Positions 1-6,525 are shown, counted from the stretch's first letter. The stretch is 16,353 nucleotides of DNA from an uncultured Collinsella sp. (GCA_902461085.1 CABPWH010000044.1:1-16353), one strand, 5' to 3'. Notes: generated from the letters alone by a model not told the origin. Numbers and translations are program-made.

Positions 1-7
1 TTTGCCT

Positions 8-1603
8 TTAGTGCTTGCATCCCCGCGGGGGGGGGGGAGCCACACCCACCGGCGCCTTACCGGCGGCGGACTGCTCGTCCATATTGCCCTCGCCTGTTAT
101 GACCAGGTCGACATCGCGCACGCGCTCGTCAAACCCCACGAGATCGAGCACCGCCTCTACACCCGAGCGCAGCTCCGCACCGAGCGCCAGCAACGCGGCG
201 CCCAAGCCACCGGCAGCGCCCGCGCCGGGCACGCCGAGCACCGAGCCAAATGTCCGTGCGCCCTCGGGTGTGCGCAACAACCCCTGGGCTCGCGCCTCGA
301 AAATTGCCGCATCGAGCAGGCGACCGTAGCCGACCATCCAGCCGTCGTATCTGCGCAGCGCCTCGACATCATCCGCCGGCAGGCCCTTCTGCCCGCCAAA
401 CACCGCCAGTGCGCCTCGACGCCCCACGAGCGGATTCTCGACATCGGAAAGCACAACGATACGAGCATCATCCAAAGCCTGCAGCGCTGGCGCCAAATCA
501 ACGCTCGCCACCTGCTCAAGGCCGGCAAGACCAGGGGCGACATCGCATCCCTGATCATCGACCACACGCGCGCCCAGCGCCTGCAGCATGCCGGCGCCAC
601 CGTCGTTGGTGGCACTGCCGCCCAAGCCAATATAGATAGTCTTTACCCCGACACGAGCTGCACGGAGCATCAGCTCGCCCACGCCATAGGTTGTAGCAGC
701 CAGCGCCGCCGATTCCGTGCAAGGTGAGTACCCGATGCCTGCTGCTTCGGCCATCTCAATAACAACCGACTTGTGCTCGCCGTCCACTAACATCCGGGCA
801 GGCACACCATCGCCAAAGGGTCCCGCAACCTCGCAGGTCACAATCTCACCGCCGCACGCGGCAACGGCATCGAGCGTCCCCTCACCGCCATCTGCCAGCG
901 GCAAAGCGTTCAGCTCGGCATCGGGCCACACATGGCGCATGCCCTCGGCAACCGCCGCCTCCGCCTGCGCGCTCGAAACGCTGCCCTTAAAGGAGTCGAT
1001 CGCCAACAGCACACGGCGGGGTCGGCGGCACGCAGGACCAAAGTCAACCGCCGTGCCAGCATCCTCACCGGCACCTGCAAGCGCTGCGGCGTGAGCGGCG
1101 TGTGCTTCAAGATCGGCCCCACAACCGCAATCAGCGCCGCCCGCTCCGCGCAGACCGCCAAAATAGCTACTCAGCAGCTCGCGGCATTCATCCGCCAGTA
1201 CGCCGGCGGTCACATTGAACCGATGATTCAGGCGCGAGTCGGCATTCAAATCGTATAGGGATCCCAACGCGCCCGCCTTGGCATCGGTCGCGCCATACAC
1301 GCAGCGTCCCACGCGCGCGTTGACCATAAGGCCCGCGCACATGCAGCAAGGCTCGAGCGTTACATAGACCGTGCAATCGGAAAGGCGCCAGCGACCGAGC
1401 GCCTGGGCAGCGGCGCACAGGGCCGCGAACTCTGCATGAGCCGAAGGATCCTGATCGAGCTCGCGCCGATTGTGCGCCCTCGCGACGATCTCGCCGTCGC
1501 GCACCACTACGGCTCCGATGGGCACCTCGCCCACCGCCGCGGCGGCTCGCGCCTCCGCCAACGCCTCGCGCATGAACTTCTCGTCGATTTCGGTGATCGT
1601 CAT
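8..1603 (-). CDS. tadA: TadA tRNA adenosine deaminase fused to a truncated glycerate kinase
   Basis: Residues 1-150 are a complete tRNA-specific adenosine deaminase, which makes inosine at the wobble position of tRNA-Arg(ACG): zinc ligands and catalytic Glu are visible as H56-A-E58 and P85-C86-x-x-C89. After a roughly 45-residue Ala/Gly-rich linker, residues 196-522 are a type 1 glycerate kinase: DSFKGS near 203, LADGGEGT near 236, GLGGSATNDGGAG near 326, SDVENPL near 386, GAGAAGGLG near 460, ITGEGNMDEQ near 502 and GKAPVGVA at 515-522. No stop or obvious ribosome site separates the two. The kinase then breaks off: after GKAPVGVA the frame crosses a C11 run and stops nine codons later, so roughly the last 60 residues of the family are missing. 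The start at 1603 was chosen over 1654 because AGGGAAGG sits a few bases upstream. It is divergent from the tRNA-Ser gene. The fusion is seen directly; whether the kinase end is a true frameshift or a sequence error is open. Confidence 0.85.
   Translation of the reverse strand: MTITEIDEKFMREALAEARAAAAVGEVPIGAVVVRDGEIVARAHNRRELDQDPSAHAEFAALCAAAQALGRWRLSDCTVYVTLEPCCMCAGLMVNARVGRCVYGATDAKAGALGSLYDLNADSRLNHRFNVTAGVLADECRELLSSYFGGLRGAGGADCGCGADLEAHAAHAAALAGAGEDAGTAVDFGPACRRPRRVLLAIDSFKGSVSSAQAEAAVAEGMRHVWPDAELNALPLADGGEGTLDAVAACGGEIVTCEVAGPFGDGVPARMLVDGEHKSVVIEMAEAAGIGYSPCTESAALAATTYGVGELMLRAARVGVKTIYIGLGGSATNDGGAGMLQALGARVVDDQGCDVAPGLAGLEQVASVDLAPALQALDDARIVVLSDVENPLVGRRGALAVFGGQKGLPADDVEALRRYDGWMVGYGRLLDAAIFEARAQGLLRTPEGARTFGSVLGVPGAGAAGGLGAALLALGAELRSGVEAVLDLVGFDERVRDVDLVITGEGNMDEQSAAGKAPVGVAPPPPRGCKH
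27..37. repeat. G11/C11 homopolymer inside the glycerate kinase part
   Basis: Eleven consecutive G on the plus strand, C11 on the coding strand, lie directly after the conserved GKAPVGVA codons. As written the frame ends at a TAA at 8-10. With 9 or 12 C the frame would instead read A-G-M-Q-A-L-K-A to the window edge, which resembles the helix that follows this motif in glycerate kinases; with 10 C another open frame results. It may be a slippage tract or an assembly error close to a sequence end. Confidence 0.8.
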
Positions 1604-1618
1604 CGTTCGCCTTCCCTG

Positions 1619-1644
1619 TTGCAAATTCAAAACGATGCTATCAT
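1619..1644 (+). promoter_or_regulatory. Probable promoter of tRNA-Ser
   Basis: TATCAT at 1639-1644 preceded by TGC makes an extended -10. A -35 is poor: TTGCAA at 1619-1624 is only 14 bases away and CTGTTG at 1616-1621 is the one at 17. The predicted start at about 1651 is just ahead of the mature tRNA 5' end at 1655. The element overlaps the leader of the divergent tadA gene. Confidence 0.45.
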
Positions 1645-1654
1645 TACGACTCAC

Positions 1655-1744
1655 GGAGAGATGGCAGAGCGGTTGAATGCGGCGGTCTTGAAAACCGTTG
1701 AGCGCGAGAGCGTTCCGGGGGTTCGAATCCCCCTCTCTCCGCCA
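1655..1744 (+). tRNA. tRNA-Ser (anticodon UGA)
   Basis: A full class II tRNA can be folded: acceptor arm GGAGAGA (1655-1661) pairs with TCTCTCC (1734-1740), followed by discriminator G1741 and an encoded CCA at 1742-1744. The anticodon stem GCGGT/ACCGT encloses the loop CTTGAAA with TGA at 1689-1691, so it reads UCA codons. A long variable arm and a T arm with GGTTCGAATCC follow, as expected for serine tRNAs. It stands alone; the next gene, a TetR regulator on the opposite strand, ends 3 bases downstream of the CCA. Confidence 0.97.
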
Positions 1745-1747
1745 CTC

Positions 1748-2344
1748 CTAGTGATGCACCGGTGTCATGGTCCGCTCAAACAGTGCATCGACCACGTCGG
1801 CTATCTCAGGTCGACGCTCAAGATCGTGGCCCGATTCCCACCATATCGTGAAAAGTCGAATAATGCCGCCGGCGACAAACTCAGACGTCGTCTCGAGTGA
1901 CACGGGGGCCAGGGCATCCTCGGCAAGCACGTTCATCACACGCTCGCGGATGGAGCGGGCAATACGGTCGCAAATAACGTTGGTCAACATGCCAGACATG
2001 CTGCTTGCCAAAATGTTATCCATGAGCTGCTCGTGCGCCAGAATCAAATCCATGGCATCGTCCAAAATCGCGTGCCGAAGCGCGCGCACGTCCTCGGCAG
2101 ACACCGCGCCGGCCCCATCGGGCTGTTTTTGCGGCAAGCCCGACATGAGCTCATCGATATAAAAGGCAAAGTAATCGTTCTTGTCGCGAAAGTGCTTGTA
2201 GAACGTCGTGCGGCGAATCATAGCGCGGTCGCACAGCATGGCAACCGTCAGGTCCTCAAAACGATGCTCCTCGAGAAGCTCGGTGAAGGCATCGAACAGG
2301 GCGCGGTAGGTTTTCTTAATGCGAAGGTCCACTGGTATCGCCAT
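1748..2344 (-). CDS. TetR/AcrR family transcriptional regulator
   Basis: A 198-residue protein of normal TetR length. The N-terminal DNA-binding domain is clear: an opening helix (RIKKTYRALFDAFTELL), then the helix-turn-helix with LTVAMLCDRAMIRRTTFYKHFRDKNDYF at about residues 31-58, where TTFYKHF is the family signature. The C-terminal half is a helical ligand domain of the type that resembles the TetR_C dihydroxyacetone-kinase-regulator group (SEFVAGGIIRLFTIWWESG), but the ligand cannot be read from it. The ATG at 2344 was chosen for length and family match; its GAGG is too close to be an ideal ribosome site, so an upstream TTG at about 2371 is possible. It is divergent from lemA with a 199-base shared spacer, so lemA and itself are the likely targets. 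Confidence 0.88.
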   Translation of the reverse strand: MAIPVDLRIKKTYRALFDAFTELLEEHRFEDLTVAMLCDRAMIRRTTFYKHFRDKNDYFAFYIDELMSGLPQKQPDGAGAVSAEDVRALRHAILDDAMDLILAHEQLMDNILASSMSGMLTNVICDRIARSIRERVMNVLAEDALAPVSLETTSEFVAGGIIRLFTIWWESGHDLERRPEIADVVDALFERTMTPVHH

Positions 2345-2441
2345 CCTCAGGGCAAAGACAACACTCGTCAATCTGTCGCATATCTTACACCTGTACCTCG
2401 CGCGCTTTGCCCCGGTGCCGACCCCGCCGAAAACATAACGC

Positions 2442-2496
2442 TTGCCGGAAAGTTCGGCACGGCAAAACGTTGCGGGTATACTAGTAGCGTTATACC
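2442..2496 (+). promoter_or_regulatory. lemA promoter with two candidate operator palindromes
   Basis: TATACT at 2477-2482 is a good -10 for lemA; the -35 is weak (TTCGGC at 2453-2458). Two inverted repeats cover it: TTGCCG (2442-2447) with CGGCAA (2460-2465) around the -35, and GGTATA (2475-2480) with TATACC (2491-2496) across the -10 and start site. Position and symmetry suit binding by the divergent TetR protein. Binding is inferred. Confidence 0.5.
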
Positions 2497-2543
2497 AACG
2501 GCAGCTGGCGCATGCCGCCGCGGCCATTCGAAACGGAGACATC

Positions 2544-3095
2544 ATGCTTCCCGTCATCATCGGCATCGTTGTTGTCATTGTGATTGCCTGCGCCATCGCC
2601 GGCATCTACAACAACATGGTCACCAAGCGCAACCGCATCGATAACGCCTGGCAGAACATCGATACGCAGCTGCAGCGCCGCAACGACCTGATCCCCAACC
2701 TGGTCGAGACCGTCAAGGGCTACGCCAAGCACGAGCAGGAGACGCTCTCCGCCGTGATCAGCGCGCGTAACACCGCCGTCAAGGCCACCACGCCCGAGGC
2801 CAAGATGGAAGCCGACAACGTGCTGACCGGTGCGCTGCGTCAGCTCTTCGCCGTAGCCGAGGCCTATCCCGATCTTAAGGCAAACACCAACTTTACGCAG
2901 CTGCAGGCATCGCTCGAGGATACCGAGAACAAAATTAGCTATGCACGCCAGAGCTACAACGATTGCGTGCTCAGCTACAATAACGCCATTCAGACGTTCC
3001 CGGCTGTCATCTTTGCCGGCATCTTCCAGTTTAAGGAGCGCCAGGGCTTCGAGGCCGCCGAAGCAGCCCGCCAGGCCCCGACCGTCAAGTTCTAG
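2544..3095 (+). CDS. lemA: LemA family membrane protein
   Basis: A 183-residue LemA protein. It begins with a hydrophobic N-terminal anchor (residues 3-24, rich in I and V), followed directly by the family core: YNNMVTKRNRIDNAWQNIDTQLQRRNDLIPNLVETVKGYAKHE, then long amphipathic helices with NVLTGALRQLFAVAEAYPDLKAN, ASLEDTENKISYARQSYND and the end motif FPAVIFAGIFQFKERQGFEA. Family members are cell-envelope proteins whose biochemical role is not settled. The start at 2544 has GGAG nine bases upstream; the longer open frame from 2442 crosses the promoter. The usual neighbours (a TPM-domain protein or HtpX protease) are absent, so it is monocistronic here, ended by a strong terminator at 3132. 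Confidence 0.95.
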   Translation: MLPVIIGIVVVIVIACAIAGIYNNMVTKRNRIDNAWQNIDTQLQRRNDLIPNLVETVKGYAKHEQETLSAVISARNTAVKATTPEAKMEADNVLTGALRQLFAVAEAYPDLKANTNFTQLQASLEDTENKISYARQSYNDCVLSYNNAIQTFPAVIFAGIFQFKERQGFEAAEAARQAPTVKF

Positions 3096-3131
3096 TAGTT
3101 TGGCAGCGCATCCTTAATCGGCCAAATGCAT

Positions 3132-3175
3132 AAACCGCCCGTCGAATGCATACTTCGACGGGCGGTTTCCTTTTT
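3132..3175 (+). terminator. Intrinsic terminator of lemA
   Basis: A perfect 15-bp stem, 3132-3146 with 3154-3168, closes a 7-base loop and is followed by CCTTTTTC. It lies 36 bases after the lemA stop. The stem base is A/T on both sides, so weak action on the other strand is possible. Confidence 0.93.
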
Positions 3176-3429
3176 CGCGAAGGTCCCCCTCTAAGCGCCG
3201 TGCATTTTTAGGAGTATTCAACATAACCAAGAGCTTCGGGCGCCACGATAAATGCCAAAGACCGCGAATATCCCTGCAAATCAAACGCTGTCAGCCCATA
3301 ACCCCGCCCATCATTCGTGGAAAACATCGAGAACTCCCGATTTTTTGCCCGAAGCCGGTATGCAGGGGCCTTCGATTGCAGAATACTCGCAAAAATGCAC
3401 GTCGCCACCGCCCCCACATGGCGCGAAGC
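3176..3429. other. Convergent spacer without a convincing gene
   Basis: This stretch lies between the lemA terminator and the ilvE palindrome. It is less GC-rich than its surroundings. Open frames exist on both strands but the longer ones run into the palindrome and carry no recognisable domain. The only frame with a decent ribosome site is the 39-codon one at 3208-3327. It may be an intergenic repeat or the remains of a gene; nothing in the window repeats it. Confidence 0.5.
3208..3327 (-). CDS. Possible small ORF, 39 residues, unknown
   Basis: ATG at 3327 has GGGAG six bases upstream on the minus strand. The peptide starts MFSTNDGRGYGLTAFD and ends ALGYVEYS; it has no membrane segment and I do not recognise it. 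It lies downstream of the ilvE terminator, so it would need its own promoter, and none is clear. The frame also stays open upstream to 3459, as often happens by chance here. Presented as doubtful. Confidence 0.22.
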   Translation of the reverse strand: MFSTNDGRGYGLTAFDLQGYSRSLAFIVAPEALGYVEYS

Positions 3430-3547
3430 AAAAAAGGGCGACCTTCCTTTCCGGCGCACTCCGCAGGACGAAAGAACCTCCGCCGCACAAAGTGCGCAGC
3501 GGAGGTTCTTTCATGTCCGAGGACGCGCCGGAAAAGAGGGTCGCCCT
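3430..3547 (-). terminator. Very long nested palindrome with T6 tail, probable ilvE terminator
   Basis: Four stacked inverted repeats share one centre: 3435-3443 with 3539-3547 (9 bp), 3448-3457 with 3525-3534 (10 bp), GGAC 3466-3469 with GTCC 3515-3518, and 3470-3483 with 3499-3512 (14 bp), capped by CGCAC-AAA-GTGCG at 3484-3496. In total 42 base pairs over 113 bases. On the minus strand the outer arm runs straight into TTTTTT (3435-3430), the layout of an intrinsic terminator, 23 bases after the ilvE stop. The inner stem, based on GAAAGAA/TTCTTTC, could itself stop transcription in either direction. Confidence 0.75.
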
Positions 3548-3569
3548 CGGGCCGGACAGCTAAGACAGC

Positions 3570-4622
3570 TTATGCGACGGTGTAAACCCAGTCGTGCTTA
3601 TCCTCGACAGCACCGGACTGGATACCAGTCAGGGTCTCGCGGAGCTTCTTCATCACAGGGCCGATCTCGGTGTAGCCAGCCGGGAAGGTCACGGTCTCGT
3701 CGGCGCCGTAAACCTTGTTGTCGATCTCGCCAACCGGGGAGATGACGGCAGCGGTGCCGCACAGGCCGCACTCGACAAAGGTACCGGCCTTGACCTCGGC
3801 CCACTCGACGGGACGCTGATCGACGGTCATGCCCAGGTCCTGAGCGACCTGAACGAGCGAACGACGGGTGATAGAGGGCAGGATGGAGTCGGTGTGCGAC
3901 TGAGGAACAACGAGGGTGCCGTCCTCCTTCACGAACAGAACGTTCGCGCCACCGGTCTCCTCGACATAGGTGCGGGACTCGGAGTCGAGATACAGGTTCT
4001 CGGCATAACCCTCGCGGTGAGCCTCCATCGTGGGCTTAAGGGACATGGCGTAGTTCAGGCCGGCCTTGATGTTACCGGTGCCGTGCGGTGCCGCGCGGTC
4101 ATACTCGGAAACGCGCAGCTTGACGGGCTTGAGGCCACCCTTAAAGTACGGACCGACCGGGGTCACGAGAATGCGGAACGTGTACTCAGGAGCGGGAGCC
4201 ACGCCGATCACGTCACCGGAACCGATCATAAACGGACGCACGTACAGGGTCGCGCCGGAGCCGAAGGGCGGAACCCAGGCGGCGTTGGCAGAAACGACCT
4301 GCTTAACGGCCTCAACGAACTTGTCCTTGGGGAACGGGGGCATCTCGAGGCGCTGGGCAGAGTTATACATGCGCTCGGCGTTCATGTCGGGACGGAAGCA
4401 GACGATGCTGCCGTCCTCGGCGGTGTAGGCTTTCAGGCCCTCAAAGACCTCCTGGCAGTAATGGAAGATGCCGCCGCACTCGGAGACATGCAAGGTGTGG
4501 TCGGTGGTCAGACCGCCCTCGTCCCACTCGCCATCCTTCCAATGGGCCTCGTAGCTGTAATCGGTCTTCATGTAACCAAAGCCGAGGCTACCCCAATCGA
4601 TATCCTTCTTCTCGACAGTCAT
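3570..4622 (-). CDS. ilvE: Branched-chain amino acid aminotransferase
   Basis: A 350-residue class IV PLP-dependent aminotransferase that interconverts Leu, Ile and Val with their 2-oxo acids, in the cytoplasm. The PLP lysine is K186 in GTGNIKAGLNYAMS. Other family marks are EVFEGLKAY (58-66), FRPDMNAERM (76-85), YVRPFMIGSG (127-136), YVEETGGANVLFV (219-231), LPSITRRS (248-255) and ECGLCGTAAVISPVG (284-298). The length and the GNIKAGLNYA form match the longer BCAT subfamily (about 340-360 residues), close to actinobacterial enzymes. The ATG at 4622 has AGGAG nine bases upstream. A longer in-frame GTG start at 4772 is open but would add a basic tail unlike the family. A separate 49-codon ORF ends on this start codon (ATGA), which suggests translational coupling and perhaps attenuation. 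The gene is convergent with lemA. Confidence 0.96.
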   Translation of the reverse strand: MTVEKKDIDWGSLGFGYMKTDYSYEAHWKDGEWDEGGLTTDHTLHVSECGGIFHYCQEVFEGLKAYTAEDGSIVCFRPDMNAERMYNSAQRLEMPPFPKDKFVEAVKQVVSANAAWVPPFGSGATLYVRPFMIGSGDVIGVAPAPEYTFRILVTPVGPYFKGGLKPVKLRVSEYDRAAPHGTGNIKAGLNYAMSLKPTMEAHREGYAENLYLDSESRTYVEETGGANVLFVKEDGTLVVPQSHTDSILPSITRRSLVQVAQDLGMTVDQRPVEWAEVKAGTFVECGLCGTAAVISPVGEIDNKVYGADETVTFPAGYTEIGPVMKKLRETLTGIQSGAVEDKHDWVYTVA

Positions 4623-4768
4623 ATGTCGCTCCTTACATACACAGTTGCATACTCGCGAACTCGCACGCAAGGACCGAGGCCGACCGCGTCGCAACGTCGC
4701 ACGCCCGGAGCGTAGAGCCGGACGGGACACGCGGGCAACACCAAAGCCCATAGCACGTCGATTCGCAT
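4619..4768 (-). CDS. Candidate leaderless leader peptide upstream of ilvE
   Basis: ATG at 4768 opens a 49-codon frame, in a different frame from ilvE, that ends with TGA at 4619-4621 overlapping the ilvE ATG as ATGA. The peptide starts MRIDVLWALVLPACPV and holds 9 Val, 5 Leu and 2 Ile, a third of all residues, with 8 branched-chain residues in the first 16. The only -10 hexamer nearby, TACAAT at 4776-4781, ends 7 bases before the ATG, so the mRNA should begin at or next to it. Leaderless mRNAs are common in actinobacteria. A regulatory leader for a branched-chain amino acid gene is plausible; chance openness in GC-rich DNA is the alternative. No clear terminator/antiterminator pair with a U run was found in the leader. 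Confidence 0.42.
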   Translation of the reverse strand: MRIDVLWALVLPACPVRLYAPGVRRCDAVGLGPCVRVREYATVYVRSDI

Positions 4769-4775
4769 GCACGAG

Positions 4776-4803
4776 ATTGTACTCCCCGCACGCGTCTGAT
4801 AAA
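4776..4803 (-). promoter_or_regulatory. Probable ilvE promoter
   Basis: On the minus strand TACAAT (4781-4776) is preceded by TTTATC (4803-4798) at 16 bases. The -10 fits the TAnnnT form well; the -35 is poor. It is the best hexamer between the dedA terminator and ilvE and predicts a start at about 4768-4769, giving a leader near 147 bases long ahead of ilvE. Confidence 0.5.
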
Positions 4804-4846
4804 ACGCATTTCTTTAACTAAGTAAAGTATTTTCATTCAACCGAAG

Positions 4847-4883
4847 CTAAAGAGGCCCGCCACCGTAAGCGGTGACGGGCCTC
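4847..4883 (-). terminator. Terminator of dedA
   Basis: Stem 4852-4865 with 4870-4883, 14 pairs with one mismatch and a 4-base loop, lies 37 bases downstream of the dedA stop. On the minus strand it is followed by TTTAGCTT, a short T run, so it separates dedA from the ilvE promoter. Confidence 0.82.
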
Positions 4884-4920
4884 AACGACACAGTTTGTCC
4901 GCTGCCTCGAGCTATGCGCT

Positions 4921-5559
4921 CTATTTGCCCAGCTTAGCCTTAACCAGACCGACCACGGTCGGGATGATCGACACGGCGACAATGCCGATAATCAGCAGCT
5001 CAAAGTGCTCCTGCACAAAGGGGATGCCGCCAAAGAAGTAGCCCAGCAGTGTAAAGAGCGTTGACCAGGTAATGCCGCCCAGCACGTTAAAGATAACGAA
5101 GTTGCGCCAGTGCATGCCGCCCATGCCGGCGATAAAAGGCACAAAGGTGCGGATGAACGGGAAGAAGCGGCCGAGGAAGATGGCCAGATGGCCCCATTTA
5201 TCAAGAAACGCCTCGGACTTCTCGATGCGCTCGGGCGTCATGGCCTTTACCTTGCCCGAGGCAATGATCTTGCGGCCAAAGAAGTGGCCGATCATAAAGT
5301 TGCACTGATCGCCCAAGATGGCTGCGGCCCATGCGGTGGCCAGAAGCGCCACGATGTTAAAGCCGCCATTATGGGCAAAGAAGCCCGAGGCAAACAGCAG
5401 CGAGTCGCCGGGAAGGAACGGGAAGAACACCACGCCCGTCTCGATAAAGATGATTAGGAACACGCAGCCGTAGGCCATAAGCGGGCCGGCGGCGATCCAG
5501 CTGGCGATCGCGGTGCGCGGGTCCTTAAGAAGCTCGGCGATAAAATTGATGAAACCCAT
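4921..5559 (-). CDS. DedA family membrane protein
   Basis: A 212-residue integral membrane protein of the DedA/SNARE-associated (VTT domain) family. Visible family features: the re-entrant motif region FIETGVVFFPFLPGDSLLFASG (about 38-59), a GDQCNFMIGHFFGRK segment (about 84-98), the hallmark GRFFPFIRTFVPFIAGMGGMHWRNF (about 129-153) with its conserved arginines, and a C-terminal hydrophobic helix (LLIIGIVAVSIIPTVVGLV). DedA proteins act in the inner membrane and have been linked to undecaprenyl-phosphate or phospholipid flipping; which substrate applies here cannot be told. ATG at 5559 was chosen because GAGAGG stands nine bases upstream; the frame is open further but without a ribosome site. 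It is divergent from cysE and closed by its own terminator, so it is probably transcribed alone. Confidence 0.93.
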   Translation of the reverse strand: MGFINFIAELLKDPRTAIASWIAAGPLMAYGCVFLIIFIETGVVFFPFLPGDSLLFASGFFAHNGGFNIVALLATAWAAAILGDQCNFMIGHFFGRKIIASGKVKAMTPERIEKSEAFLDKWGHLAIFLGRFFPFIRTFVPFIAGMGGMHWRNFVIFNVLGGITWSTLFTLLGYFFGGIPFVQEHFELLIIGIVAVSIIPTVVGLVKAKLGK

Positions 5560-5605
5560 GAAGTAAAACCTCTCAGTTGTGGGCGCGGACACGTCCAAGT
5601 TGACC

Positions 5606-5611
5606 AGTATA
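5606..5611 (-). promoter_or_regulatory. -10 element of dedA
   Basis: TATACT on the minus strand, about 47 bases ahead of the dedA start. No -35 at a normal distance resembles the consensus, so this rests on the -10 and its place in the divergent spacer. Confidence 0.4.
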
Positions 5612-5736
5612 CGGTTGCGATGCGAGCGCGGGCCAAACCCCTCAAAAGTCTTACTTCATTACCAGCAAGTTTGCATAACTGACACTTGTCGCCCAAAGCG
5701 AAGCAAGATCGTCCTTCCTAATCCCTAGCGAATCGC

Positions 5737-5742
5737 TATACT
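5737..5742 (+). promoter_or_regulatory. -10 element of cysE
   Basis: TATACT lies 41 bases before the cysE ATG and predicts a leader of about 35 bases that contains the AAGGGAGGG ribosome site. The -35 is weak (TTCCTA at 5715-5720). I found no T-box, S-box or other sulfur-related riboswitch in the short leader. Confidence 0.48.
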
Positions 5743-5783
5743 TTATTGAATCGCATTGTCACGGTGCCAAGGGAGGGCGGCCG

Positions 5784-6488
5784 ATGAGCTTTATCAACAC
5801 CGTTCGAGAGGACATCAAGACCGTCCAGGCGCAAGACCCCGCTGCGCAAAACGGTCTGGTCATCTTCCTTTCCTACCCCGGCTTGCACGCCAAGTGGAAT
5901 CATGTGCCCGAACACTGGCTGTGGGAGCACGGCCATCGTTCACTCGCCCGTGTGCTCTCGCAAATCACCCGCCACATCACCGGCGTCGAGATTCATCCCG
6001 CCGCGCAGATCGGCAAGCACTTCTTTATCGACCACGCCATGGGCGTCGTTATTGGCGAGACTGCCATCGTGGGCGACAACTGTGTGCTCTATCAGGGCGT
6101 CACGCTCGGCGGTACCGGCAACGAGACCGGCAAACGCCACCCCACCCTGGGCAACAATGTCACGGTGGGCACGGGCGCCAAGGTGCTCGGCAACATCCGC
6201 ATCGGCAACAACGTCAAAATCGGCAGCAACTCGGTCGTCGTCAAGGACGTGCCCGACAACTGCACCGTCGTGGGCGTGCCCGGGCGCATCATCAAGCGCA
6301 ACGGCTGCCGCGTGTTCGAGGAGAGCTTCGACGCCAAGCAGCATCGCGAGTACATGCCCGACGATGCCGCCGAGCAGAGCGCCCTCAACCGTCAGGGCAT
6401 CACCGAAAACGCCCGTCGCGTCAAGGAACTCGAGCAAGAGGTGGCCGAGCTCAAAGCCCTCGTCGCCAAGCTCGTGGACGAGCGCTAG
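5784..6488 (+). CDS. cysE: Serine O-acetyltransferase
   Basis: A 234-residue serine acetyltransferase: acetyl-CoA plus L-serine gives O-acetylserine, the first step of cysteine synthesis in the cytoplasm. The N-terminal helices are short, as in the EpsC/CysE short forms, and include RSLARVLSQITRHITGVEIHPAAQIG. The left-handed beta-helix of hexapeptide repeats spans about residues 70-165. The catalytic region is seen as FIDHAMGVVIGETA (80-93, H84) and TLGGTGNETGKRHPTLG (107-123, H119). From about 205 a charged heptad-like tail (RRVKELEQEVAELKALVAKLVDE) predicts a coiled coil, longer than the usual C-terminus of the family. The start has AAGGGAGGG seven bases upstream. No cysK lies beside it; a terminator follows at 6526. 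Confidence 0.95.
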   Translation: MSFINTVREDIKTVQAQDPAAQNGLVIFLSYPGLHAKWNHVPEHWLWEHGHRSLARVLSQITRHITGVEIHPAAQIGKHFFIDHAMGVVIGETAIVGDNCVLYQGVTLGGTGNETGKRHPTLGNNVTVGTGAKVLGNIRIGNNVKIGSNSVVVKDVPDNCTVVGVPGRIIKRNGCRVFEESFDAKQHREYMPDDAAEQSALNRQGITENARRVKELEQEVAELKALVAKLVDER

Positions 6489-6525
6489 AAGCGGACGGCC
6501 ACCGACAACATTGACGCCAACACAA

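Noticed and set aside
2..727. 241-codon plus-strand ORF at the window start
   Set aside because: Opposes the glycerate kinase motifs, which are unmistakable on the minus strand.
3594..4715. 373-codon plus-strand ORF opposite ilvE
   Set aside because: Mirror of the ilvE frame in GC-rich DNA; no domain, no ribosome site, and ilvE is certain.
4623..4772. N-terminal extension of ilvE from GTG 4772
   Set aside because: The added 50 residues are basic and low in conservation signals, and the ATG at 4622 has a proper ribosome site and matches the family start.
4623..4780. T-box riboswitch ahead of ilvE
   Set aside because: No T-box consensus or terminator with a U run in the leader.
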